In this document: piece after piece, positions 1-6,711 of the stretch | How positions within the stretch are numbered: position 1 is the stretch's first letter | Layout of the letters: the number at the start of each line of letters is the position of its first letter | Origin: Saprospiraceae bacterium | GTDB taxonomy: Bacteria > Bacteroidota > Bacteroidia > Chitinophagales > Saprospiraceae | DNA: 6,711 nucleotides | NCBI GenBank assembly: GCA_020630895.1 | Contig: JAHDII010000186.1 | Location: 1-6,711, forward strand | Direction of reading: 5' to 3' | The notes under the pieces: model-generated | Seen by the model: the letters and a program-made list of their open reading frames with translations, nothing else | Database searches by the model: none | Told to the model about the DNA's origin: nothing | Translations under genes and position numbers: made by a program

Positions 1-50
1 TTAGAATTTGGTCTAAAAAAAGAAATTATTTATCGTTAAAATCCTAATAT

Positions 51-84
51 TTGACAACGAAATTCATTTTATTTTGTCTATAAA
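51..84 (+). promoter_or_regulatory. Weak candidate promoter for the first outer membrane receptor gene
   Basis: The 109-nt leader holds a TTGACA at 51-56 and a TATAAA at 79-84, separated by 22 nt, which is longer than the usual spacing for a primary sigma factor. Read against the Bacteroidota consensus (TTTG, then TAnnTTTG), there is a TTTG at 50-53 and a 7-of-8 match TTATTTTG at 69-76, 15 nt apart, which is shorter than usual. Neither pairing is ideal, so the exact boxes are uncertain. The stretch before the ATG at 110 is A-rich with no AGGAGG-like site, as is normal for this phylum. I see nothing else in positions 1-109. Confidence 0.25.
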
Positions 85-109
85 ATTGAAAAATTAAAAT
101 CAACAATAA

Positions 110-2560
110 ATGAAAAATCTTTATACAAGTATAATCCTATTACTTTGTTCTTTTTCTATAATAGAGGCTCAAACAGTCATAAAAGGTAGTCTTTTAGATG
201 AAGAAGGAGAATCTATTTCTTTTGCCAATGTTCTATTGAATAGTGCAACAGATAGCAGTATGGTAAAAGTAGAAACTTCTGGAGTTGAAGGAGAGTTTTC
301 TTTTTTAGGAGTAGAAAAAGGAGCGTATTTTGTTTCTGTTTCTTTTGTAGGAAAGGCAGAATATAGTTCTGATGTGATTCAGTTTGATCCTTCTGAAAGT
401 ATTGATTTAGGGACAATTACATTGAAGCCTTCCTCTACAGACTTAACAGAGGTTACAGTAAGCGCAGTACGTCCTATCCTTGAAGTTAAACCAGATAAAA
501 TTGTATTTAATGTTGAAGGAAGCATTAATGCTCAAGGGAATGATGGATTAGAATTATTAAGAAAAGCACCAGGTGTTGTTATTGATAATAATGATAATGT
601 TTCTTTAGCAGGAAAAAGCAATGTTCGTATTTTTATAGATGGAAAACCTTCGCCTCTTGGAGGAGAAGATTTAGCCAATTATTTAAGAAGTATTAATAGT
701 TCTGAAATTGATAATATAGAAATTATCACTAATCCATCAGCTAAATATGAAGCAGAAGGAAACGCGGGAATTATTAATATTAGAATGAAAAAAGATCAAA
801 GACTTGGAGCTAATGCTACAGTGAATTTAGGTTATGGAGTAGGTTTTGTTCATCGATATAATGGAGGTATTACAGCGAATTATAAAAATAAAATATCCAA
901 TATATTTGGTTCATATAATTATAGTGGTGGTGATATGTATTGGCGAATGGAAAGTTATAGAGAACAATATGGAGTTATTATTGATGCAGAGAGTTTAACT
1001 CAAGGACCTAGAAATTCTCATAATTTTAAGGCAGGTACAGATTTCTTTTTAAATGATAAAAATACCTTAGGATTTTTAGTTAGTGGAAATATTGCTCCTT
1101 TTCAGAGAACCAGTAATAGTATTAATGAATTGTCAACAGTTGGGGTAGAAGGAATAGATAGTCTTTTAGTTTCTGAAACAACGAATGAAGGGCAAAACAT
1201 GAATTATCTTTTTAATATTAATTATAAATATGATATAGCAAAAGATAAAACTTTGAATGTTGATTTAGATTATGGTGTTTTTCAAAATAGAAGAGAAGAA
1301 TATCAACCGAATATTTATCAGTCAACCGATGGAGCTGTTTTAAGTGAAAGAATATTTAGAACTGAGTCTCCTACAAATATTGATATTTATACCTTTAAAT
1401 TGGATTATGAACAACCACTTTGGAAAGGTAAATTAGGTACAGGAATTAAAAGTTCTTTAGTAGTAACAGATAATATATTCGATTACTTTAATGTCAATAA
1501 TAATATTTCAACTATTGATACAGATAGAAGTAGCCAATTTGATTATGAAGAAAATGTAAATGCAGCTTATATTACATATTCAAAGCAAGTAAAAAAGTTT
1601 AATTTGAGTGGTGGAGTAAGAATGGAACAGACCAATACAAAAGGAACATTAATGACTTATGTTCCTGCTAATGATCCAGAACCAACCGTAAGACATTATG
1701 TAGATTTTTTCCCTTCTGCTGGTGTGTCTTATTCTCCTAATATGAAGCATACATTGCAATTGAATTATAGCAGAAGATTGGATCGTCCTAATTATCAAAA
1801 TTTGAATCCATTTGAATATAAGATTAATGAGCTTTCTTTTAGAAAAGGAAATCCTTTTTTAAGACCTCAATACACAAATAATGTTCAATTATCTCATACG
1901 TTTAAATTTAGATATACCACTAGCTTTAGTTTTAGTCATACCAATGATTTAATGACTCGTATTATTGATTATGCAGATAATGGTAGTGGAAGCCATGCTT
2001 CATTTTTGACTTGGGTGAATATATCTGAACAATATAACTATAGTTTGAGTTTTTCTGCCCCTGTTTCTGTTACAAAATGGTGGTCGAGTTATTCTAATCT
2101 TACAGCATTTAGAACCAATAATAAAGCGGTACAAAATGATGAAATTAATGATATTGATATTACCGTAAATGCTTTACGATTATATAGTCAACATACATTT
2201 TCTTTGCCTTGGGATTTAAAATTTGAATTATCAGGTTGGTATGCTTCTCCTTCATTATGGGGAGGAATTTTTGAAACAGACTATTCAATGAGTATTGATG
2301 CTGGAATTCAAAAAAGAATATTAAATGATAAAGGAAATATTAAATTAAGTGTGAGCGATATTTTTAAAACAGCTCCTTGGTCGGGTAGAAGTGAATATGC
2401 TGGTGTAGTAAGTACGGCAAATGGAGATTGGGATACAAGAAGGTTTAAAATCAATTTTTCTTATTTCTTTGGTAACGATAAAGTAAAATCTCGTAAGAGA
2501 AAAACAGGTCTTGAAGATGAAAAAGGAAGAACTGGAGGAGGAGACGGTGGTGGACAATAA
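110..2560 (+). CDS. TonB-dependent receptor-like outer membrane beta-barrel protein (carboxypeptidase-regulatory-like N-terminus)
   Basis: This complete 816-residue protein is predicted to sit in the outer membrane. Residues 1-20 form a signal peptide (MKN, a hydrophobic core, then SIIEA before Gln21). Residues about 22-106 resemble a carboxypeptidase-regulatory-like beta-sandwich (IKGSLLDEEGESISFANV, later GEFSFLGVEKGAYFVSVSF). Residues about 113-228 are a plug domain, with hallmark stretches RKAPGVVID (151-159), VRIFIDGKP (172-180) and ITNPSAKYEAEGNAGIINI (206-224). The rest is a beta-barrel of the Bacteroidota outer membrane beta-barrel family; RRLDRPNYQNLNPF near residue 553 and the following GNPFLRP are typical of it. 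The last barrel strand ends at FSYFF (783-787) and is followed by a basic, then acidic, then glycine-rich tail. Length is normal for the family. No TonB box is evident. The ligand is unknown, and no SusD-like partner is adjacent. It is transcribed alone, convergent with the operon to its right. Confidence 0.9.
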   Translation: MKNLYTSIILLLCSFSIIEAQTVIKGSLLDEEGESISFANVLLNSATDSSMVKVETSGVEGEFSFLGVEKGAYFVSVSFVGKAEYSSDVIQFDPSESIDLGTITLKPSSTDLTEVTVSAVRPILEVKPDKIVFNVEGSINAQGNDGLELLRKAPGVVIDNNDNVSLAGKSNVRIFIDGKPSPLGGEDLANYLRSINSSEIDNIEIITNPSAKYEAEGNAGIINIRMKKDQRLGANATVNLGYGVGFVHRYNGGITANYKNKISNIFGSYNYSGGDMYWRMESYREQYGVIIDAESLTQGPRNSHNFKAGTDFFLNDKNTLGFLVSGNIAPFQRTSNSINELSTVGVEGIDSLLVSETTNEGQNMNYLFNINYKYDIAKDKTLNVDLDYGVFQNRREEYQPNIYQSTDGAVLSERIFRTESPTNIDIYTFKLDYEQPLWKGKLGTGIKSSLVVTDNIFDYFNVNNNISTIDTDRSSQFDYEENVNAAYITYSKQVKKFNLSGGVRMEQTNTKGTLMTYVPANDPEPTVRHYVDFFPSAGVSYSPNMKHTLQLNYSRRLDRPNYQNLNPFEYKINELSFRKGNPFLRPQYTNNVQLSHTFKFRYTTSFSFSHTNDLMTRIIDYADNGSGSHASFLTWVNISEQYNYSLSFSAPVSVTKWWSSYSNLTAFRTNNKAVQNDEINDIDITVNALRLYSQHTFSLPWDLKFELSGWYASPSLWGGIFETDYSMSIDAGIQKRILNDKGNIKLSVSDIFKTAPWSGRSEYAGVVSTANGDWDTRRFKINFSYFFGNDKVKSRKRKTGLEDEKGRTGGGDGGGQ

Positions 2561-2598
2561 AATATAAATATTTTTTGTGTCAGAATAGAATTTATTAT

Positions 2599-3171
2599 TT
2601 AAGAGGAAGCTGAAAAGTTTCCTCTTTTTTTATACAATATAAACATTAAATATCCAATCATACTTCCTAAAATTCCTCCACAAAAAACATCTAAAGGATA
2701 ATGGACTCCTACATAAATTTGAGCAAAACTAATGGCTGTTGCCCATAATAAAAATAAATAAAAAATAATTCGAGAGAAAGGGAGTAAAATTAAACCTAAA
2801 AAAGTAGCAATAGCAAAATGATTGGTTGCATGAGAAGAAGTAAAACTATATCCACCTCCACAAGAAATTAATAAATGCGGAGTAACATTATTATTGTCGT
2901 GACAAGGGCGAGGACGTTCTACTTGGGGTTTAATAATTTTACTGCTTATAGTGTCACTAACACCTACCGTTAGGATTGTCATTAGAATAATAATAATTCC
3001 TTTTTTCCATTGAAATTTATAAATAAAAAAAATAGATAAAAAGATATATAAAGGAATCCAATTTTTTTTATTTCTGATAAAAGGCATTATAGTATCAAAA
3101 AAAATATTTTGACATTGTTGATTGAAAAAATGAAACAATTGTTCATCATATATTAAAAATGATTCTATCAT
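2599..3171 (-). CDS. PAP2-family membrane phosphatase
   Basis: This 190-residue integral membrane protein belongs to the type 2 phosphatidic acid phosphatase superfamily, whose members remove phosphate from lipid phosphates or undecaprenyl pyrophosphate with an active site at the membrane surface. Hydrophobic segments are visible at about 39-52, 58-74, 116-130, 134-149 and 160-180. Motif 1 (KX6RP) is KPQVERPRP, with Lys81 and Arg88, followed by CHD. Motif 2 (PSGH) appears as TSSH at 111-114, keeping His114. Motif 3 (SRX5HX3D) appears as AQIYVGVHYPLD at 150-161: His157 and Asp161 are kept, but the usual Ser-Arg is Ala150-Gln151. Length is typical for small bacterial PAP2 proteins. The ATG overlaps the methyltransferase stop by 4 nt (ATGA), so translation is probably coupled; it is the last gene of the operon. 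The substrate cannot be assigned; a lipid phosphate or undecaprenyl pyrophosphate is plausible. Family assignment is firm, activity slightly less so because of motif 3. Confidence 0.9.
   Translation of the reverse strand: MIESFLIYDEQLFHFFNQQCQNIFFDTIMPFIRNKKNWIPLYIFLSIFFIYKFQWKKGIIIILMTILTVGVSDTISSKIIKPQVERPRPCHDNNNVTPHLLISCGGGYSFTSSHATNHFAIATFLGLILLPFSRIIFYLFLLWATAISFAQIYVGVHYPLDVFCGGILGSMIGYLMFILYKKRGNFSASS
2601..2631 (+). terminator. Rho-independent terminator for the + strand receptor gene, inside the 3' end of the convergent gene
   Basis: Left arm AAGAGGAAGC (2601-2610) pairs with right arm GTTTCCTCTT (2617-2626) around a TGAAAA loop, giving ten pairs including one G-U wobble (2609 with 2618). 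The stem is followed at once by TTTTT (2627-2631). It begins 41 nt after the stop codon of the + strand receptor gene. On the - strand the wobble becomes an A-C mismatch and the stem is followed by A-rich sequence, so the signal is directional and serves the + strand gene. The same bases encode the last residues of the PAP2 phosphatase on the other strand. Confidence 0.8.
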
Positions 3172-3893
3172 TTTTTTTGAGCCACTAAAATCAAACGATT
3201 AGATGTTTTTATATCAAAAGAACTTAAATCATAATCGCCATAAATGTCAATAATATTTAATTGACATTTTCTGAAAAGTCGAGATAATTCATATAATTGA
3301 AAACCTCTTACTTTTTCTTCAAAAAAATAATCTTTTCCTTTATCAGAAAACTGAATGCTTTTTATAATTTTTCCTTGTTCAAATTTTCTTTCAATATTAA
3401 AAGTAATGTCTTGAATAGTTTTCTTTTCTTCAGTTACTAAATTTTGAATAACTTTATCCGCATTCATAAAATCCATAACAAAAATACCATTAGGTTTTAA
3501 TCCTCGTCTAATAGCATTCAATGTGGCGTCATTATCTCTTTCATTTTCAAAATAGCCAAAACTTGTAAAGAAAGAAAAAATAAAATTATAATAATTAGAA
3601 CGGAAATTTTTTCTCATATCATGAACATAAAAATGTAATCTATCATGACTTGATTTTGAAGCATGAAGAATACTTTGTTCAGATAAATCTACTCCTGTAA
3701 CATCAAAATTTTTAGAGGCTAAGTAAATAGAATGGCGACCTTTCCCACAAGCTAAATCTAGCATCGTAGATGAAGGAGTAGGCTTATATTTTTGAATTAA
3801 ATTATTAATAAAAAAATGTGCTTCATCATCATTTCTATGCTGATATAAAATATGATAATATTGAGAATCAAACCAAGTAGAAAACCATTCCAT
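3168..3893 (-). CDS. Class I SAM-dependent methyltransferase
   Basis: This 241-residue soluble, presumably cytoplasmic protein has a Rossmann-type methyltransferase fold. Motif I is LDLACGKG (45-52), the glycine-rich loop that holds S-adenosylmethionine. Asp69 in GVDLS, at the end of the second strand, would bind the ribose hydroxyls. HDMR (91-94) lies in the adenine-binding area, and LKPNGIFVMDF (132-142) is the usual post-motif III strand. The C-terminal part (about 155-241) ends in the pattern YDLSSFD...SNRLILVAQKK, which resembles a group of Bacteroidota methyltransferases of unknown substrate. No signal peptide or membrane segment is seen. The start is supported by a family-like N-terminus (MEWFSTWFDSQYYHILY) placed 3 nt after the stop of the acyl-CoA reductase. 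Its stop lies in the ATGA overlap with the PAP2 gene, directly after a run of eight A residues. The methyl acceptor is not predictable from sequence alone; a small molecule seems likelier than DNA or rRNA because no such target-recognition region is visible. Confidence 0.88.
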   Translation of the reverse strand: MEWFSTWFDSQYYHILYQHRNDDEAHFFINNLIQKYKPTPSSTMLDLACGKGRHSIYLASKNFDVTGVDLSEQSILHASKSSHDRLHFYVHDMRKNFRSNYYNFIFSFFTSFGYFENERDNDATLNAIRRGLKPNGIFVMDFMNADKVIQNLVTEEKKTIQDITFNIERKFEQGKIIKSIQFSDKGKDYFFEEKVRGFQLYELSRLFRKCQLNIIDIYGDYDLSSFDIKTSNRLILVAQKK

Positions 3894-3896
3894 AAT

Positions 3897-4937
3897 TTAA
3901 GAATTATTGAGTTGTAATAAAAAATATATAGTATCGACACCGTCCGCATAATCTAGTAGAGTAGGGGATTGTGCTTGTCCAAAATGTATTGTATTCATAC
4001 TTTCGAATTGGATTTTAGAAACGATACATTGTATTTCTTCACGTTGATTGTTTAATTCTTTTTCTAATGAATCGATGTTGTCATATTCTTCAAAATGTAA
4101 AACAGAAATAGGAGATTGAATCGCTTTATTTTTTGAAATAATTATAGAGCCATTATTCAAATGGAAAGCATTATTTAAAATTAAAAGAGTTATTTGATAA
4201 TCAAAATTGTTTTTATATTTTTCATGTAGGATGATAGAATTAAATTCATGTAATATTTCTAATAAAGGTTCAAATTTATAATTTTTGGGCACATGAATTT
4301 TAGATACATTTCTACATCCTAAACCATAATATTGAAAAATATCTTTTCCTAATTTTCTAAAGTCATCCGCAGTTTCATCTCCTTGAATAATTCCAATTGA
4401 ATTTCTATTTTTTCTAATAATATTAGGAATTTTCGCAAAGTAAGATTCAAAATATCGCGAAGAATTATTACTGCCTGTTGCAATAATTCCATCTAATTCT
4501 TTAATAGATAATTGCTTTGGAAATTGAAAATAAAATTCAATGTTAGAATTCCATTCTGTCATTTTTTTTACAAAAAAAGGAAGAATGAATTGATCCCTTT
4601 CTGATAATTTTATTACAGAAATATTTCCTGTAATAAAAATACTTATGATATCATGAAAAGCAACTAATGGAATATTTGCCGCAGGAATTAATCCTATCTT
4701 TTTTGGAGAATTGTTTTTATCTAAATAATAATTCTTTGCCCATTGATTTAATTTATTTTCATTTAAAAAATTCTCAGTAATTGCATCAATAGAAAGCCAT
4801 TGATTTTCAGGCGTAAACCATTTATTATTAAAATGAGTTCTATGGATATAAGCTCCTAAGCGTTCATCTTTTTCTTTTAAATAATTTCCTAATTGTTGTA
4901 ATATATCAATTCGTTCTTCTAATGATAATAATTTCAT
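3897..4937 (-). CDS. Acyl-CoA reductase, LuxC family
   Basis: This 346-residue protein resembles the short LuxC-type acyl-CoA reductases of Bacteroidota. LuxC enzymes are aldehyde-dehydrogenase-fold proteins that use NADPH to reduce an acyl group, held as a thioester on a cysteine, to a fatty aldehyde. Visible signatures are IPAANIPLVAFHD (84-96), IATGSNNSSRYFESYF (152-167), IIRKNRNSIGIIQGDE (173-188), YYGLGCRNVSK (203-213) with Cys208 as the expected acyl-accepting nucleophile, and the C-terminal block LLDYADGVDTIYFL (327-340). No signal peptide or membrane helix is seen, so it should act in the cytoplasm. The ATG lies 5 nt after the stop of the upstream receptor gene, preceded only by A residues. 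No luxD, luxE, luxA or luxB homologue is nearby, so a role in bioluminescence is not supported. A fatty aldehyde made for membrane lipid or another lipid product is an inference. The family is clear; the physiological acyl-CoA is unknown. Confidence 0.9.
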   Translation of the reverse strand: MKLLSLEERIDILQQLGNYLKEKDERLGAYIHRTHFNNKWFTPENQWLSIDAITENFLNENKLNQWAKNYYLDKNNSPKKIGLIPAANIPLVAFHDIISIFITGNISVIKLSERDQFILPFFVKKMTEWNSNIEFYFQFPKQLSIKELDGIIATGSNNSSRYFESYFAKIPNIIRKNRNSIGIIQGDETADDFRKLGKDIFQYYGLGCRNVSKIHVPKNYKFEPLLEILHEFNSIILHEKYKNNFDYQITLLILNNAFHLNNGSIIISKNKAIQSPISVLHFEEYDNIDSLEKELNNQREEIQCIVSKIQFESMNTIHFGQAQSPTLLDYADGVDTIYFLLQLNNS

Positions 4938-4942
4938 TTTTT

Positions 4943-6711
4943 TTAAAATTTAAAATTCCAAGTAATACTTGGTAAGATAGGAAATAAAGAAACTTGTTTG
5001 GCTTGTACACCTACAAAATTATCATTTTCATCTTCTACAGTGTCAATATATACAAAAAATGGATTTCTTCTATCATAAGTATTATAGGTACTAAAAGTTA
5101 AATCTGATTCGCCCCATTTTGGGAAAAATCTTAAAACAAAACCTAAATCTAAACGATGATAAGGTGCTAATCTAAAACTATTTCTATCTGTATAAACTGG
5201 AACGAGATCAATGCCACTTAAACTTCCTTCTCCTATAATTGGAAATTGTCCTTGAGCACCAGGAACATCCGCAAAAACATAACGCCCAACGGGCAATGTA
5301 GTTAAATTTCCAGAACTATATACCCAAGTTCCGGTAAGACTGATTCGTTTATTCAAGTTATAAATTAAAACAACACTTAAATCATTTCTTCTATCATAAG
5401 TGGGATGGAATTTTTTATTATCTAAAATATCAGGAAATTGCCTCCAAGCCCAAGATAAAGTATAACCAATCCATCCTCGTATTTTTCCAGATTGTTTTTC
5501 TAAATAAATTTCATTTCCATAACTCCAACCTTTTCCAAAAACAAATTCAGCATCTAAATTATCATTAACAAATAATTGAGCACCATCTCTAAAATCAATT
5601 AAATCTCTTCCCCATTTATAATATCCTTCATCAGAAATTAAAAAATTAGATTCTCCAATTTTAAAAGTATAAGCAATTCCTCCAGCCACTTGTTGAGAAC
5701 GTTGTGGCTTTATATTTTCATTAGAAGGATACCAAACATCTGTAGGAAGTGAAGCGGAAGAATTAGCCACTAAATGAATATATTGATTCATATAAGCATA
5801 ACTTCCTTTTAAAGAAACATTTTTATTTAAAGAATATTTGATAGCTAATCGCGGTTCAACTCCTGCATAAAATTTATTATTATTAAAAGAAGAAAAACGA
5901 ATACCATAATTAATTTTTAAATCATTATTAATTTCCCAGTCATCAGAGACATAAAGAGCCATAGCAATGGCATCAAAATTTTGTCCTGCTTGGAAATTAA
6001 AAGTATCATCATCATCATTAAAAGAAAGACGGCCCACTTCAAATTGATGATAAGTAAAATTACCTCCAAAACGAATGTTGTGTTTATTATCTGGAGAATA
6101 AAAATAATCTATTTTTCCAGTATAATCATTAATTCCAGAGCCTAATTCAAAAGTAGCAAAATTGGCTAGTCGATTAAAAATTTTATAATTATAATCAGAA
6201 AAAGTAAGCGTAGCATTTGAAAATAATTTTGAATTATAAACATGATTCCATCTTGCTGTTGCTGCAATATTTCCCCATTTAAAAGTAAAATCAAAATCAT
6301 CATCTTTAAAACCAAAAGCATCACGCCCATAATAGGCACTAATAAATATTTTATCTTTATCCGTTATTTCATAATTTACTTTTCCATTCAAATCATGAAA
6401 ATAATAATCGGGAATTTGTGTATAATTTTCTTTGTCTTGATTGATTTTATTAACTTGTCTTGTAATTAAATCTACATAAGTTCTTCTTCCAGAAATAATA
6501 AAAGATCCTTTTTCTTTTTTGATAGGTCCTTCTAAAGTTAATCGAGAAGCAATAATTCCTAAACCTCCAGAACCGGAAAACTTTTTCTTGTTTCCTTCTT
6601 TTAATTTTACATCCACTACTGAAGATAAACGCCCTCCATATTGAGCAGGAAAACCTCCTTTATATAATTCTACATTTTTGACTGCATCTGAATTAAAAGT
6701 ACTAAAAAAAC
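4943..6711 (-). CDS. TonB-dependent receptor, 5' end outside the window
   Basis: The reading frame is open to the right edge, giving 588 codons up to the TAA at 4945-4943, so the gene starts beyond position 6711. The first visible residues are the end of a plug domain: NSDAVKNVELYKGG, then FPAQYGGRLSSVVDVK, a classic TonB-receptor signature. Next come a GSGGLG stretch and SGRRTYVD (visible residues 73-80), then a beta-barrel with alternating aromatic strands. The protein ends in ITWNFKF, whose terminal Phe fits the recognition signal for barrel assembly. By comparison with similar receptors, roughly 200 residues are missing (signal peptide, probable regulatory-like domain and the front of the plug). 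It would import a ligand across the outer membrane using TonB energy; the ligand is unknown. Its stop lies 5 nt before the acyl-CoA reductase start, so it is the most upstream visible gene of the operon. It differs in family from the + strand receptor. The GTG at 6616 is internal, not the start. Confidence 0.92.
   Translation of the reverse strand, partial: FFSTFNSDAVKNVELYKGGFPAQYGGRLSSVVDVKLKEGNKKKFSGSGGLGIIASRLTLEGPIKKEKGSFIISGRRTYVDLITRQVNKINQDKENYTQIPDYYFHDLNGKVNYEITDKDKIFISAYYGRDAFGFKDDDFDFTFKWGNIAATARWNHVYNSKLFSNATLTFSDYNYKIFNRLANFATFELGSGINDYTGKIDYFYSPDNKHNIRFGGNFTYHQFEVGRLSFNDDDDTFNFQAGQNFDAIAMALYVSDDWEINNDLKINYGIRFSSFNNNKFYAGVEPRLAIKYSLNKNVSLKGSYAYMNQYIHLVANSSASLPTDVWYPSNENIKPQRSQQVAGGIAYTFKIGESNFLISDEGYYKWGRDLIDFRDGAQLFVNDNLDAEFVFGKGWSYGNEIYLEKQSGKIRGWIGYTLSWAWRQFPDILDNKKFHPTYDRRNDLSVVLIYNLNKRISLTGTWVYSSGNLTTLPVGRYVFADVPGAQGQFPIIGEGSLSGIDLVPVYTDRNSFRLAPYHRLDLGFVLRFFPKWGESDLTFSTYNTYDRRNPFFVYIDTVEDENDNFVGVQAKQVSLFPILPSITWNFKF

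Noticed and set aside
1..16. Short inverted repeat TTAGA / TCTAA at the left edge
   Set aside because: Only five pairs, followed by A rather than T on the + strand, and cut off by the window edge, so it cannot be judged as a terminator or operator.
213..416. Small - strand reading frame of 67 codons inside the + strand receptor gene
   Set aside because: It lies fully opposite the signal-proximal domains of a well-supported gene, is rich in Lys, Gln and Leu as expected for the complement of A/T-rich coding sequence, and has no recognisable domain.
2345..2557. Small - strand reading frame of 70 codons opposite the receptor C-terminus
   Set aside because: Its Ser-rich start is only the complement of the Gly-rich tail codons. 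No family resemblance was seen, although the region may be transcribed as antisense from the operon.
2559..2576. A/T-only inverted repeat (AAAATA, loop TAAA, TATTTT) just after the + strand stop codon
   Set aside because: Six A-T pairs alone form a very weak hairpin, and such palindromes are common by chance in sequence this A/T-rich. The G/C-containing hairpin at 2601-2626 is a far better terminator.
3897..4937. Bioluminescence (lux) operon
   Set aside because: Only a LuxC-family reductase is present; there is no luciferase, acyl-transferase or LuxE-type synthetase in the window, and stand-alone LuxC homologues are common in non-luminous Bacteroidota.
6003..6016. ATC trinucleotide run in the partial receptor gene
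   Set aside because: It is just a few consecutive Asp codons in a probable barrel loop, too short to suggest phase variation, and triplet changes would not shift the frame.
6242..6469. Small + strand reading frame of 75 codons opposite the partial receptor gene
   Set aside because: The Ile/Phe/Lys-rich composition is what the complement of an A/T-rich barrel gene gives, and it lies wholly within a clearly coding region.
4943..6616. GTG at 6616 as the start of the - strand receptor
   Set aside because: The frame stays open for 31 more codons to the window edge, and those codons encode the conserved plug end (ELYKGGFPAQYGGRLSS). The GTG is an internal Val codon and the gene is cut by the window, not naturally shortened.

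Overview
The window comes from a low-GC member of the Bacteroidota, probably a flavobacterium-like or cytophaga-like lineage. Four things point there: two different Bacteroidota-type TonB-dependent outer membrane receptors, a stand-alone LuxC-type acyl-CoA reductase of the short form seen in that phylum, start codons preceded by A-rich stretches with no Shine-Dalgarno motif, and strongly A/T-ending codons. The genus cannot be named from this sequence alone.

Layout: positions 1-109 are an A/T-rich leader with a weak promoter candidate. A complete + strand gene (110-2560) encodes an 816-residue outer membrane receptor-like protein: signal peptide, carboxypeptidase-regulatory-like domain, plug, beta-barrel and a charged, glycine-rich tail. 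A strong intrinsic terminator for this gene (2601-2631) lies inside the 3' end of the convergent gene. Everything from 2599 to the right edge is on the - strand and looks like one operon, read from right to left: a TonB-dependent receptor whose 5' end is outside the window (6711-4943), an acyl-CoA reductase of the LuxC family (4937-3897), a class I SAM-dependent methyltransferase (3893-3168) and a PAP2-family membrane phosphatase (3171-2599). The junctions are 5 nt, 3 nt and a 4-nt ATGA overlap, so co-transcription is very likely and translational coupling is likely at the last one.

How the genes may work together: the receptor would bring a ligand across the outer membrane, the LuxC homologue would reduce a fatty acyl-CoA to an aldehyde, the methyltransferase would modify an unknown small molecule, and the PAP2 protein would remove phosphate from a lipid phosphate in the inner membrane. 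This fits some lipid-related pathway, but the shared substrate is not visible in the sequence. The tight linkage is observed; the common pathway is inference.

No RNA genes, insertion sequences, CRISPR arrays, attachment sites or disrupted genes were seen, and no stretch over 300 bases lacks a gene. I found no clear evidence of a wholly new system. The points most worth a second look are the four-gene operon, the substituted motif 3 in the PAP2 protein, the terminator nested in the convergent gene, and an A8 run at the methyltransferase/PAP2 overlap.
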